NCBI RefSeq assembly: GCF_012927325.1
Contig: NZ_JABBGI010000027.1
Span: 1-64,000, forward strand
Length of the DNA: 64,000 nt
Direction of reading: 5' to 3'
From: Chryseobacterium antibioticum
GTDB taxonomy: Bacteria > Bacteroidota > Bacteroidia > Flavobacteriales > Weeksellaceae
A program made the translations under genes and the position numbers. Shown here piece after piece: positions 17,071 to 24,402 of the stretch (its first letter is position 1; each line of letters opens with the position of its first letter). The notes beneath the pieces are model-generated. The model ran no database searches. It was not told the DNA's origin and was given only the letters and a program-made list of their open reading frames with translations.

Positions 17071-18405
17071 ATGGCTCCAGAATTCAATTATCCAACGGAA
17101 ATTAAAGGAACAAGAAAGTTGTATTCTCTATTGAAAGGATTGAAAAATCCGCTATTGGTGATTACCGGAAACCATGACATTGCAGGAGATAACTACTGCA
17201 TCAAAGACAGTCTTACGAATAAAAACTTTATTTTTTCTCAGGATAAAGAATTCACAGAATATATTTTAAAACAGAATCACAAAAACTATTACAAATCCGA
17301 GATCCAATCCATCACTTTAGGAAAGTATCTGGGAAACGGTTTGCTCACTAACAACGGAAAAGATTGGCTAAAACAAAGAAGACTGATCCAACCCGGTTTC
17401 AGTAAAACAAAAATCATCAACCTTGTTTCCATTATGGAAGAAGAAATTGATAAAGCTTTTCAATCATTTAAACCTGAACAGGATCTGGACTTGTATGATT
17501 TCTTTCACAAGCTTGCTTTTAACATTGTAGCCAAGACCCTTTTCAGTTCTGATATTGATGAAAATCGGGTGAAAGAACTGGGTAAAATCATTACAGAAGT
17601 TCAGGAAGTTTTCGCGAAAGAAGTCCGTTTGCCTTTTTATTCTAAAATATTAAAAATGTTTGGAGTGCTTGACAAGACTCTTGAAAAAAGCGAAAGAGCA
17701 AAGGCTATTATTCAAGGGGTTTTGGATAAACGAAGAAGTTCAGGAGAAGAGAAAAATGATTTGCTGGACATGCTTATCCAGACAAGATATGAAGACACGC
17801 AGCTTCCGATGTCCGATGAACAACTGGTCGATGAAATGCTCATTCTCTTCATTGCGGGCCACGAAACAACTGCTAATGCTTTAAGTTTTATCTTTTTCGA
17901 GATCGGTCAGAATCCTGAAGCCGAGGAAAAATTAAGAAAAGAAATCACAGAAGAAAATGAAATGGTTTTTACTTCTGACAGCTTAATGAAAAAATCTTTT
18001 ACTTCAAATATTATCAAAGAATCTATGCGACTGCATTCTCCAGCCTGGGCCATTGATCGTCAGGCTTTGGAAAATGACAGTTTCAAAGAATATTCCTGGC
18101 CGAAAGATACTTTGATCATCCTTTATATCACTGGTCTCCACAGAAACCCTAAATATTGGAAAGATCCAAACTCTTTTATTCCGGAGCGTTTTGATGATGA
18201 AAATGCCAAGAATTTTGCATACTACCCTTTTGGTGCAGGGCCCAGACTTTGTATTGGTGAGCACTTTGCCATGATGGAAATGGCTCTTATCATCCGTAAA
18301 TTCTACAAAAAATTCAGTTTTATATCCTATCAGAAAGAATTAGAAAAAAAAGCTCTTGTTACTCTAAGACCAACCAGCTTAAAAGGAAAATTAATAACAA
18401 TTTGA
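17071..18405 (+). CDS. Cytochrome P450
   Basis: 444 residues from ATG 17071. An in-frame TTG 54 bp upstream would add a hydrophobic extension not expected for bacterial P450s, so it was not used. Family signatures are complete: the oxygen-binding I-helix FIAGHETTA near residue 275, the K-helix ExxR in KESMRLHSP near 320, and the heme-ligand loop FAYYPFGAGPRLCIGEHFA with the Cys thiolate near 398. It is a single soluble heme monooxygenase without adjacent ferredoxin or reductase genes, so redox partner and substrate are unknown. The sequence type (CYP4/CYP102-like core) often hydroxylates fatty acids; that is only a guess. Confidence 0.95.
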   Translation: MAPEFNYPTEIKGTRKLYSLLKGLKNPLLVITGNHDIAGDNYCIKDSLTNKNFIFSQDKEFTEYILKQNHKNYYKSEIQSITLGKYLGNGLLTNNGKDWLKQRRLIQPGFSKTKIINLVSIMEEEIDKAFQSFKPEQDLDLYDFFHKLAFNIVAKTLFSSDIDENRVKELGKIITEVQEVFAKEVRLPFYSKILKMFGVLDKTLEKSERAKAIIQGVLDKRRSSGEEKNDLLDMLIQTRYEDTQLPMSDEQLVDEMLILFIAGHETTANALSFIFFEIGQNPEAEEKLRKEITEENEMVFTSDSLMKKSFTSNIIKESMRLHSPAWAIDRQALENDSFKEYSWPKDTLIILYITGLHRNPKYWKDPNSFIPERFDDENAKNFAYYPFGAGPRLCIGEHFAMMEMALIIRKFYKKFSFISYQKELEKKALVTLRPTSLKGKLITI

Positions 18406-18510
18406 TCCGGTTTCTTTAAAATTTTCATTTCTTAAAATTCATCAATAAAAATAATTATACTGATTATCAATTAGTTATATTGTTTATTTATATTTTTTCA
18501 CTACTTTGTA

Positions 18511-18550
18511 TTGCATATTACCATTTTAATTACATATCTTTGTAATGTAA
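18511..18550 (+). promoter_or_regulatory. Promoter with overlapping palindrome upstream of padR
   Basis: TTG at 18511-18513, a 21-nt spacer and TATCTTTG at 18535-18542 make a textbook Bacteroidota promoter. The perfect inverted arms TTACAT (18530-18535) and ATGTAA (18545-18550) with a 9-nt gap enclose the -7 box, as expected for an autorepressor site. ATGT/ACAT half-sites are typical for PadR proteins, so the adjacent regulator is the likely ligand. Confidence 0.7.
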
Positions 18551-18620
18551 AATAAGAAGAAGCTCATCTAGCTAGGAGTATTATTCTTAAAACATAACTA
18601 ATTAACAAAACTTATTAAAG

Positions 18621-18950
18621 ATGAATACTGAAAATACCAAAGCGCAAATGCGTAAAGGGATTCTGGAATTCTGCATATTAAGTCTCATCAATCACCGTGA
18701 AATGTATGTTTCTGACCTAATTGATGAACTTAAAAAAGGAAAACTGGATGTAGTGGAAGGAACCCTCTATCCTCTCCTTACAAGACTGAAAAATGGAGAA
18801 TTTCTTTCCTACAGATGGGAAGAATCTACAGGAGGACCACCAAGAAAATATTACCAGATCACAGAAAAAGGAAAACTTTTCTTGACTGAACTTCAAAATA
18901 CCTGGGCAGAGCTGACAGCGTCAGTCAATCAAATCACTCAAAAAATATAA
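18621..18950 (+). CDS. PadR family transcriptional regulator
   Basis: 109 residues, a minimal PadR (winged helix plus one dimer helix). Motifs are QMRKGILEFCILSLI at the N-terminus, VVEGTLYPLLTRLKNGEFL as recognition helix and GGPPRKYYQITEKGKLFL as wing. It precedes the PspC-domain gene by 11 bp, a linkage common in Bacteroidota, and probably represses its own operon through the palindrome over its promoter. Confidence 0.95.
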   Translation: MNTENTKAQMRKGILEFCILSLINHREMYVSDLIDELKKGKLDVVEGTLYPLLTRLKNGEFLSYRWEESTGGPPRKYYQITEKGKLFLTELQNTWAELTASVNQITQKI

Positions 18951-18961
18951 AAAACAAAGCT

Positions 18962-20677
18962 ATGAACAAGACACTCTCAATAGGACTCGCAGGTTTTTCT
19001 TTCACCATAGAAGAACACGCATATATAAAGCTCAGCGATTATCTGAATGCACTGAGAAGCTCATTAGATGCTTCAGAGGAGGAGGAGGTAATGCATGATA
19101 TAGAAATAAGAATGGTTGAAATCTTCAGAGATTCTTTAGGAAAACGTGAAGTGGTAAATGATTCTGATGTAGAAAGAGTAATTGCTCAAATCGGAACTCC
19201 TGAAAAGATCGAAGAGCAGGAAGAAGCATATTTTTCTGAGAAAAACACTAAAAAAACCAATACTTCAGGTACTGAATATACAGATAAAAAGCAATTATTC
19301 CGTGATCCTGAAAGACAAAAGATAGCAGGAGTATGTGCAGGTCTTGCCTACTATGTAGGAATGGACATTACTGCGATGAGAGCTATCTGGCTTGGAATCT
19401 TTGTATTAGGTATTTTCACAGCAGCTATCTCTTCTTCACTGATTGGCCTTCTTTATGTAATTCTCTGGATCGTACTTCCTAAAGCAGAAACAGCTGCAGA
19501 CTTCCTGAAAATGAAGGGAAAGCCTATGAACTTCGACAATCTTAAGAATGAGTCTAATAAATTGGTTCAGTTTGCCAATGAATCTACTCAGAGAGTTGGA
19601 GAAATTTACATCGAAAACAAACCTTATATCAACAATGCAGGGAGCGGAATCTGGAATGTAATAAGATATATTCTGGGAGGAATTTTCGCATTAATGGCAT
19701 TCGGAAGCTTATTAGGTGCATTTGTAGCATTTGGATTTATGGGAAATAACGATTTTCCTCCTATCAATCATATGAACTACCTGTTTGATGATGGGAACAT
19801 GAAATATGTACTGATGGCAATGATCATTATTGGAAGTTTAATCCCGGCAATGATATTCGCACTGTTAAGTATTAAACTTATTTCACCAAAAACTAAATTA
19901 AGAAATACAGGATGGGTTTTAGGAGCATTATTCCTTACATTAATTGCAATTTCTACTTATTTCGGAATTAGTATGGCGAAAAAAGAAATGTTCTTGAAAG
20001 GACATAAGGAAGATACGGAAGAGATTTCTATCAATACAGCTTCTGATAGTTTATATGTAGATATGAAACAGATATCTATTCCACAAAACTTTACAGGATA
20101 CGATGATGATCTTTACTCTGACAAAGTCTCTGTGTTTGAAAAAGACTGGGTACATGTAGAAGTTACAAGAAAGGCAGATATTAAAACACCTTACCTGATT
20201 ATTAAGAAAGAAGCTAAAGGATACAATCTTCCTCTTAACGTAAACGTTCCGGTAGAAATTGTTAACAACAAAGTTATTCTTCCAAATTATATCAAATATC
20301 CTTATGAACACAGATTCAGAGATTACAGTATTAATTACGAACTGGTAGTTCCTCAAAATATGATTGTCCTTCCAGTGAAAAAAGACGGAATCAATTTTGA
20401 CGGAGATCTAAACGGGGACGGAATCAACGACAGTGATCAGGAAAAAGATGAAGACGGAAAAATCAGAATTGAAAAGAACAAAATTTCTGTCAATGGTTCT
20501 ACAATTGAATATAACTCTGACGATAAAGACAGTATTATCATCAATGGGAAAAAAGTTCCGAATTCCCAGGCTGACAAAGTAATGGATTCTATGAAGTCTA
20601 CCATCAAAAAGATGAACAAAAATGTAGACATCAAAATCAAAGACGGAAAAGACGAAATTTCCATACAAACTAAATAA
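18962..20677 (+). CDS. PspC domain-containing membrane protein
   Basis: 571 residues. The N-terminal part (1-110) is soluble and includes DASEEEEVMHDIEIRMVEIF. A PspC domain follows at about 115-180 (RQKIAGVCAGLAYYVGMDI and a hydrophobic helix pair), then two to three more helices around 225-350. A long extracytoplasmic domain ends with DGDLNGDGINDSDQEKDEDG, an Asp-rich calcium-like loop near 480. Likely an envelope-stress or membrane-homeostasis protein controlled by the PadR gene 11 bp upstream. A weak hairpin (GTGTGAAT...ATTCACAC) follows the stop. Confidence 0.9.
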   Translation: MNKTLSIGLAGFSFTIEEHAYIKLSDYLNALRSSLDASEEEEVMHDIEIRMVEIFRDSLGKREVVNDSDVERVIAQIGTPEKIEEQEEAYFSEKNTKKTNTSGTEYTDKKQLFRDPERQKIAGVCAGLAYYVGMDITAMRAIWLGIFVLGIFTAAISSSLIGLLYVILWIVLPKAETAADFLKMKGKPMNFDNLKNESNKLVQFANESTQRVGEIYIENKPYINNAGSGIWNVIRYILGGIFALMAFGSLLGAFVAFGFMGNNDFPPINHMNYLFDDGNMKYVLMAMIIIGSLIPAMIFALLSIKLISPKTKLRNTGWVLGALFLTLIAISTYFGISMAKKEMFLKGHKEDTEEISINTASDSLYVDMKQISIPQNFTGYDDDLYSDKVSVFEKDWVHVEVTRKADIKTPYLIIKKEAKGYNLPLNVNVPVEIVNNKVILPNYIKYPYEHRFRDYSINYELVVPQNMIVLPVKKDGINFDGDLNGDGINDSDQEKDEDGKIRIEKNKISVNGSTIEYNSDDKDSIIINGKKVPNSQADKVMDSMKSTIKKMNKNVDIKIKDGKDEISIQTK

Positions 20678-20848
20678 TTACCTTCAGAGAGTGCAGGAGG
20701 TGTGAATGGAAGGCAACCGTTTGAAATTCACACTCTTCTTCTCTCAGAAAACTAAAAAAAAAGAGTATTTAGTTCGCTATGTTAAAAAAATGTTATACAT
20801 TCGTATAGTTAAAAATAATTAACCAAATCAATAAAAAACACCCTAACC

Positions 20849-20911
20849 ATGGTACAAGTTGCATTAGAAATTGTAATGAAAATCGTAGATTTAATCAGCG
20901 GTTTGTTTTAA
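20849..20911 (+). CDS. Predicted 20-residue amphipathic peptide
   Basis: ATG to TAA encodes MVQVALEIVMKIVDLISGLF. Polar residues fall at positions 3, 7, 11, 14 and 17 (Q, E, K, D, S), exactly the i+3/i+4 spacing of one face of an alpha helix. The rest are Val, Ile, Leu, Met and Phe, so the peptide would be strongly amphipathic, like phenol-soluble modulins or small membrane-binding helices. A perfect terminator lies 26 bp after the stop, giving it a compact transcription unit of its own. The leader is A-rich with no Shine-Dalgarno, as usual here. TACATTCG near 20802-20809 is a weak -7 candidate. It has not been matched to any known family. Confidence 0.55.
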   Translation: MVQVALEIVMKIVDLISGLF

Positions 20912-20937
20912 GAGCGATAATATTTCAATATATTTGT

Positions 20938-20964
20938 AAAGTATAACCTGTTTGGTTGTACTTT
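20938..20964 (+). terminator. Terminator after the 20-residue peptide gene
   Basis: Arms AAAGTATAACC and GGTTGTACTTT pair over 11 bp with one U-G wobble, with a 5-nt loop and the tail TTTGTTTTT. A TATATTTG box at 20929-20936 with TTG at 20903-20905 overlaps its 5' edge and may drive the next gene. Confidence 0.8.
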
Positions 20965-20986
20965 TTTGTTTTTAATCTAAAGATAT

Positions 20987-21589
20987 ATGAGAAAACTGAT
21001 AGGTAAAATAATGTTAAAGATACTGGGCTGGAAAGTCGTTCTACAAGGCGATGCAAAAAGCCTGGACAGATGTATCCTTGTGGTAGCACCACATACCCAC
21101 AACATGGAATATCTATTGGGAAATCTTGCCTACTGGTCTTTGGGGAAACCTTTGAAAATTATCATCAAAGATGCCCACACAAAAGCATGGTACGGTAGTG
21201 TGGTAAGAAGCCTGGGAGGAATTGGAATCGACAGAACCCAGAAAAATGATCTGGTGAGTTTTGTAGCCAGGCAATTTGAAAAAGAAGATTTCAGTCTTGT
21301 TATTACCCCAGAAGGAACGAGAAGCTGGGTTCCGAAATGGAGAAAAGGATTCTATCATATGGCATTAGCTGCAAAAGTTCCTATCGTTCTCGCAGCCGGT
21401 GATTTTAAAAGAAATATTGTTTATTTAGGCTATACCATTCCTTATGAAAGGATTGCTTCTGTTCCTTTTTCTGAGATCATGGACGAGATTCAGGATTATT
21501 ATATTAAAAATGACATCGGACCTAAAATCCCTGCTAACTGGAACCCGAATATTATGGGAACAGACAATGAGGAAGAAGTTAGAAGTTAG
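20987..21589 (+). CDS. 1-acyl-sn-glycerol-3-phosphate acyltransferase-like protein
   Basis: 200 residues, PlsC superfamily. Block I is APHTHNMEYLLG (the usual HX4D is replaced by HTHNME, a variant seen in a short subfamily). Block III is ITPEGTRSWVPKWRKGFYHMA, with a Gly/Ile-rich segment GGIGIDRTQ between. Membrane-associated acyl transfer to a phospholipid precursor is expected. The last codons and stop lie inside a 7-bp tandem repeat, so the C-terminus EEVRS is repeat-encoded. Confidence 0.85.
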   Translation: MRKLIGKIMLKILGWKVVLQGDAKSLDRCILVVAPHTHNMEYLLGNLAYWSLGKPLKIIIKDAHTKAWYGSVVRSLGGIGIDRTQKNDLVSFVARQFEKEDFSLVITPEGTRSWVPKWRKGFYHMALAAKVPIVLAAGDFKRNIVYLGYTIPYERIASVPFSEIMDEIQDYYIKNDIGPKIPANWNPNIMGTDNEEEVRS

Positions 21590-21631
21590 AAGTTAGAAGT
21601 TAGAAGTTAGAAGTTAGAAGTTAGAAGTTAG
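21576..21631 (+). repeat. Tandem repeat, 8 copies of AAGTTAG
   Basis: Eight perfect 7-bp units fill 21576-21631. The acyltransferase stop codon (TAG, 21587-21589) lies in the second unit. Because every unit brings TAG and two units suffice for the stop, gain or loss of copies should not alter the protein unless fewer than two remain. Confidence 0.95.
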
Positions 21632-21696
21632 CGAAATTACTTTGACTCATCCGATCATCAATTATCATTCATTATTTATCATTCATCACTTATAAA

Positions 21697-22128
21697 ATGA
21701 AAGGTCAGACTAAAGAAGAGCTCCTTACGTTCTTAAACAACTGGGGAAACGGTGTAACATTAGCAAAAACACTTGAAATACAATTCATCGATATCGACAT
21801 TGACAATGAAACCCTTACTGCGACCATGCCGGTTGAGCCCAAGGTACATCAGCCTTTTGGTATTCTGCATGGTGGTGCAAGCTGTGTTCTGGCAGAAACT
21901 TTAGGGTCAAGCCTGTCTAATATTTTTATCGATGGCAGTAAATATTATGGGGTAGGAACGAATATTAATTCTAACCACCTCAAAAGTAAAAAAGATGGAA
22001 TTGTAACGGCTACGGCACGTTTCATCAGAAAAGGAAAGACAATGCATGTTTCTGAAATTGAAATCAGGGATGAAAAAGGAACGCTCATCAACCATACCAC
22101 GATGACAAACAATATTATTCTGAAATAG
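21697..22128 (+). CDS. PaaI/MenI-type hot-dog thioesterase
   Basis: 143 residues. The catalytic stretch is HQPFGILHGGASCVLAETLGS with the HGG(A)xxxxxE arrangement of PaaI-like thioesterases, and GVGTNINSNHLKSKKDG is the conserved dimer-strand segment. The nearby downstream isochorismate synthase suggests it could be the 1,4-dihydroxy-2-naphthoyl-CoA thioesterase of menaquinone synthesis, but a terminator separates the two, so this is only a possibility. Confidence 0.85.
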   Translation: MKGQTKEELLTFLNNWGNGVTLAKTLEIQFIDIDIDNETLTATMPVEPKVHQPFGILHGGASCVLAETLGSSLSNIFIDGSKYYGVGTNINSNHLKSKKDGIVTATARFIRKGKTMHVSEIEIRDEKGTLINHTTMTNNIILK

Positions 22129-22154
22129 TTTTAAAACACCAACTAAAAAATATG

Positions 22155-22180
22155 AGACTCAATTTTTTTGAGTCTTTTTT
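22155..22180 (+). terminator. Terminator after thioesterase gene
   Basis: AGACTCAA and TTGAGTCT arms (8 bp) with a 5-nt T loop and a T-run of six, 27 bp after the stop codon. Confidence 0.85.
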
Positions 22181-22183
22181 TAT

Positions 22184-22366
22184 TTGTTCAAAATTCAATA
22201 CCGAATCATGCCGAAATTTCTTCTGTCTTTAGAATACCAGGAATATAAAATGAGAAATATTTCGCTAAAAAACAGCTCTTTTAATTTTGACATTTTTAAG
22301 ACTAATAATACCTTTGCTGAAAGGAAAATCAACTTGGGAATTTCCTACACTATTTCCGGGTGGTAA
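22184..22366 (+). pseudogene. C-terminal remnant of an outer-membrane beta-barrel protein
   Basis: A 60-codon frame opens only at the T-run of the preceding terminator and has no ATG before codon 9. Its sequence alternates polar and hydrophobic residues (KFLLSLEYQEYKMRN, RKINLGISYTISGW) and ends on an aromatic residue, the pattern of the last strands of TonB receptors and related barrels. No upstream part exists between it and the thioesterase gene. I read it as a deletion remnant; a chance frame is possible. Confidence 0.4.
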
Positions 22367-22389
22367 TTTTCAAAACCTATCCACAGCTC

Positions 22390-23355
22390 ATGATTTATTT
22401 CAAACTTCCTTTCGACGAAACATTATATTCAACCGATCAAAAACAAGATGGAGAATCCATCAGTTTTCACTCTTTTGATCTCTTGAGGCACATCAGTTTC
22501 GAAAGCAATATCACCGAAGCTTCCGAACCATTTGAGCAGACAGCGATGACCAATGAAACACTGCTGAAAGATGAAAGTCATTTCAAGGCAGAAACCAAAG
22601 ACGAATATACAAATACTCTCCAGCAGGTTATTGATGTTATCAAAGACCATCAGCTTCCTAAACTTGTGTACTCAAGAAGAAAGATATTCACTGGTTTTAA
22701 CGGAATCGATTATAAGGAAAGTTTCAAAAAGCTTTGTATTACGTACCCAAACGCATTCAGGTATATTTTTAATGATGGAGAGAACGCGTGGATGGGTGCT
22801 TTTTCGGAGACCCTTGGGAAATTCAATAAAACCACTCACGAGTTTGAAACTATGAGCCTTGCCGGAACACTTCCGGTATCCGAGGAATGGACAGAAAAGG
22901 AGATTGAAGAACAGAAACCCGTTACATCTTACATTAAAGACATTCTTGAAGATTATTCGGAGAACATAGAGTTGTCAGAAACACACGATCATATTTCAGG
23001 AAACATCAAACATCTGAGAACGGATTTCAAAGCCCGTATCCGGCCTGAAGACCTGGACAATCTGATCCATGACCTCCATCCTACTCCCGCTGTCTGCGGA
23101 ATTCCAAAGGATTTCTGTAAAAAGAGTATTCAGCAATTTGAGAAATTTCCACGTGAATTCTATGCCGGCTTTATTAAAGTGGAAACAGACGAATGGGTCA
23201 TGTATTTTGTGAACCTCAGATGTGCAAGGCTATATAAAGATTCCGTACACGTCTTTGTAGGAGGCGGCATTACAGCGCAAAGCAATCCTGAAAAAGAATG
23301 GCGGGAGACAGAACTCAAATCAGAAGCAATTTTAAAGAATCTTATTATTTCTTAG
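22390..23355 (+). CDS. menF: Chorismate-binding enzyme, isochorismate synthase-like
   Basis: 321 residues from ATG 22390. A GTG ten codons upstream overlaps the barrel remnant and is less likely. Isochorismate synthases convert chorismate to isochorismate, the entry step of menaquinone and some siderophores. Family segments are KLVYSRRKIF, SLAGTLPVSEEWTEKEIEEQ with the GT and active-site Glu, HLHPTPAVCGIPK and FYAGFI. It is shorter at the N-terminus than E. coli MenF, as in other Bacteroidota. No siderophore genes adjoin it, and a menC gene occurs elsewhere in the window (50.5 kb), so menaquinone synthesis is likely. Confidence 0.85.
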   Translation: MIYFKLPFDETLYSTDQKQDGESISFHSFDLLRHISFESNITEASEPFEQTAMTNETLLKDESHFKAETKDEYTNTLQQVIDVIKDHQLPKLVYSRRKIFTGFNGIDYKESFKKLCITYPNAFRYIFNDGENAWMGAFSETLGKFNKTTHEFETMSLAGTLPVSEEWTEKEIEEQKPVTSYIKDILEDYSENIELSETHDHISGNIKHLRTDFKARIRPEDLDNLIHDLHPTPAVCGIPKDFCKKSIQQFEKFPREFYAGFIKVETDEWVMYFVNLRCARLYKDSVHVFVGGGITAQSNPEKEWRETELKSEAILKNLIIS

Positions 23356-23376
23356 GATTAAAATCCAGGTAAAGGT

Positions 23377-23471
23377 GCCTTCGAGGACCTCAGCCACCGG
23401 AACCGATACACCCCCTTCTATTTCTAAATCATAATATAAAACAATCATGGGCGGCTGAGGCTCTCGAAGCC
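23377..23471. repeat. Imperfect inverted repeat, REP-like
   Basis: The 22-bp arms at 23377-23398 (GCCTTCGAGGACCTCAGCC..) and 23450-23471 (GGCGGCTGAGGCTCTCGAAG..) pair with a few mismatches over a 51-bp AT-rich spacer. The words CTTCGA and CTCAGCCACC resemble intergenic palindromes spread through many flavobacterial genomes. Confidence 0.65.
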
Positions 23472-23499
23472 ACATACCATAATTAGCTCATACAAACAG

Positions 23500-23529
23500 A
23501 AAAACCTCCTTCAAACGAAAGAGGTTTTA
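23500..23529. terminator. Bidirectional terminator between convergent genes
   Basis: AAAACCTCCTTC and GAAAGAGGTTTT pair except at one position around an AAAC loop, with A/T runs on both flanks. It separates the convergent menF and the small membrane protein gene. Confidence 0.85.
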
Positions 23530-23555
23530 GTATATAGAATAATGTGATTCTTAAA

Positions 23556-23750
23556 TTATTTCTTCACTCCAATTCTGCTCCATGTATCTAACACAAAAAG
23601 CAAAATCAAACCGAGAACTGCTGAAGCAATTGAAAATACAAACTTCAGGTTATCTTCTGATAAAAGATCCGTCTGCCAGTCTAATGCATAAAGATTGATG
23701 GCAATGAAAACGATAAACACAACTAGAAATACTTTATAAAACTTCTGCAT
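23556..23750 (-). CDS. Small two-helix membrane protein
   Basis: 64 residues with two hydrophobic helices (VFLVVFIVFIAINLYAL and IASAVLGLILLFVLDTW) joined by a short charged loop, ending in the basic SRIGVKK. It starts 5 bp after the marC stop on the same strand, which supports co-expression. No family recognised. Confidence 0.7.
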   Translation of the reverse strand: MQKFYKVFLVVFIVFIAINLYALDWQTDLLSEDNLKFVFSIASAVLGLILLFVLDTWSRIGVKK

Positions 23751-23755
23751 GATTC

Positions 23756-24358
23756 TTAAAAATTAATATAATTCTGCACCAATTGGGCAAAGTTAGCGGT
23801 GAATAATTTTATTGAAATAGCCAAAAGGATGATTCCGAAAACCTTCTGAAGAATAGACAGGGTAGCCTCTCCCATTTTGTTTTCCAGCCACTTCGCTGAT
23901 TTCAGCACCAAATATACGAAAATTGTGTTGAGAACAATTCCTAAAATAATATTAATATCATGAAATTCAGCTCTAAGAGATAGCGTTGTGGTCAGGGTTC
24001 CGGCTCCAGCTACCAGCGGAAACGCAATAGGGACAATGGATGCAGCCTTTGCTTCTGTCGTTTTGTTGATTTCAATTCCAAGAATCATTTCCAGTGCTAT
24101 GATAAAAATCACAAAAGCTCCGGCAATGGCAAATGAATTGACATCTACTCCAATAAGCTTAAGGATTTTGTTTCCTACGAATAAAAAAACAATCATGATC
24201 ACTCCGGCAGTAATCGATGCCTTTCCGGCTTCAATCTTTCCGAATTTCTGCTGAAGGCTTACCACAATAGGAACAGAACCGATAATATCGATTACCGCAA
24301 AAAGAACCATAAAGCAGGTAACGATCTCTTTAATAGAGAAATCATTAAGTATTTCCAT
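23756..24358 (-). CDS. MarC family integral membrane protein
   Basis: 200 residues with six membrane helices. The first has FAVIDIIGSVPIVVSLQQ, the MarC signature in which a polar Asp-Ile-Ile-Gly follows the first helix, and IVPIAFPLVAGAGTLTT is the conserved fourth segment. MarC was once linked to antibiotic resistance, but the function is not established. Confidence 0.9.
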   Translation of the reverse strand: MEILNDFSIKEIVTCFMVLFAVIDIIGSVPIVVSLQQKFGKIEAGKASITAGVIMIVFLFVGNKILKLIGVDVNSFAIAGAFVIFIIALEMILGIEINKTTEAKAASIVPIAFPLVAGAGTLTTTLSLRAEFHDINIILGIVLNTIFVYLVLKSAKWLENKMGEATLSILQKVFGIILLAISIKLFTANFAQLVQNYINF

Positions 24359-24402
24359 CTCTTTGTAATTAATAATTTCGCAAAAATATGAAAAAAAAGT
24401 GA

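Noticed and set aside
21576..21631. Short direct repeats that might be a CRISPR array
   Set aside because: Units are 7 bp, perfectly tandem and have no spacers; no cas genes are present in the window.
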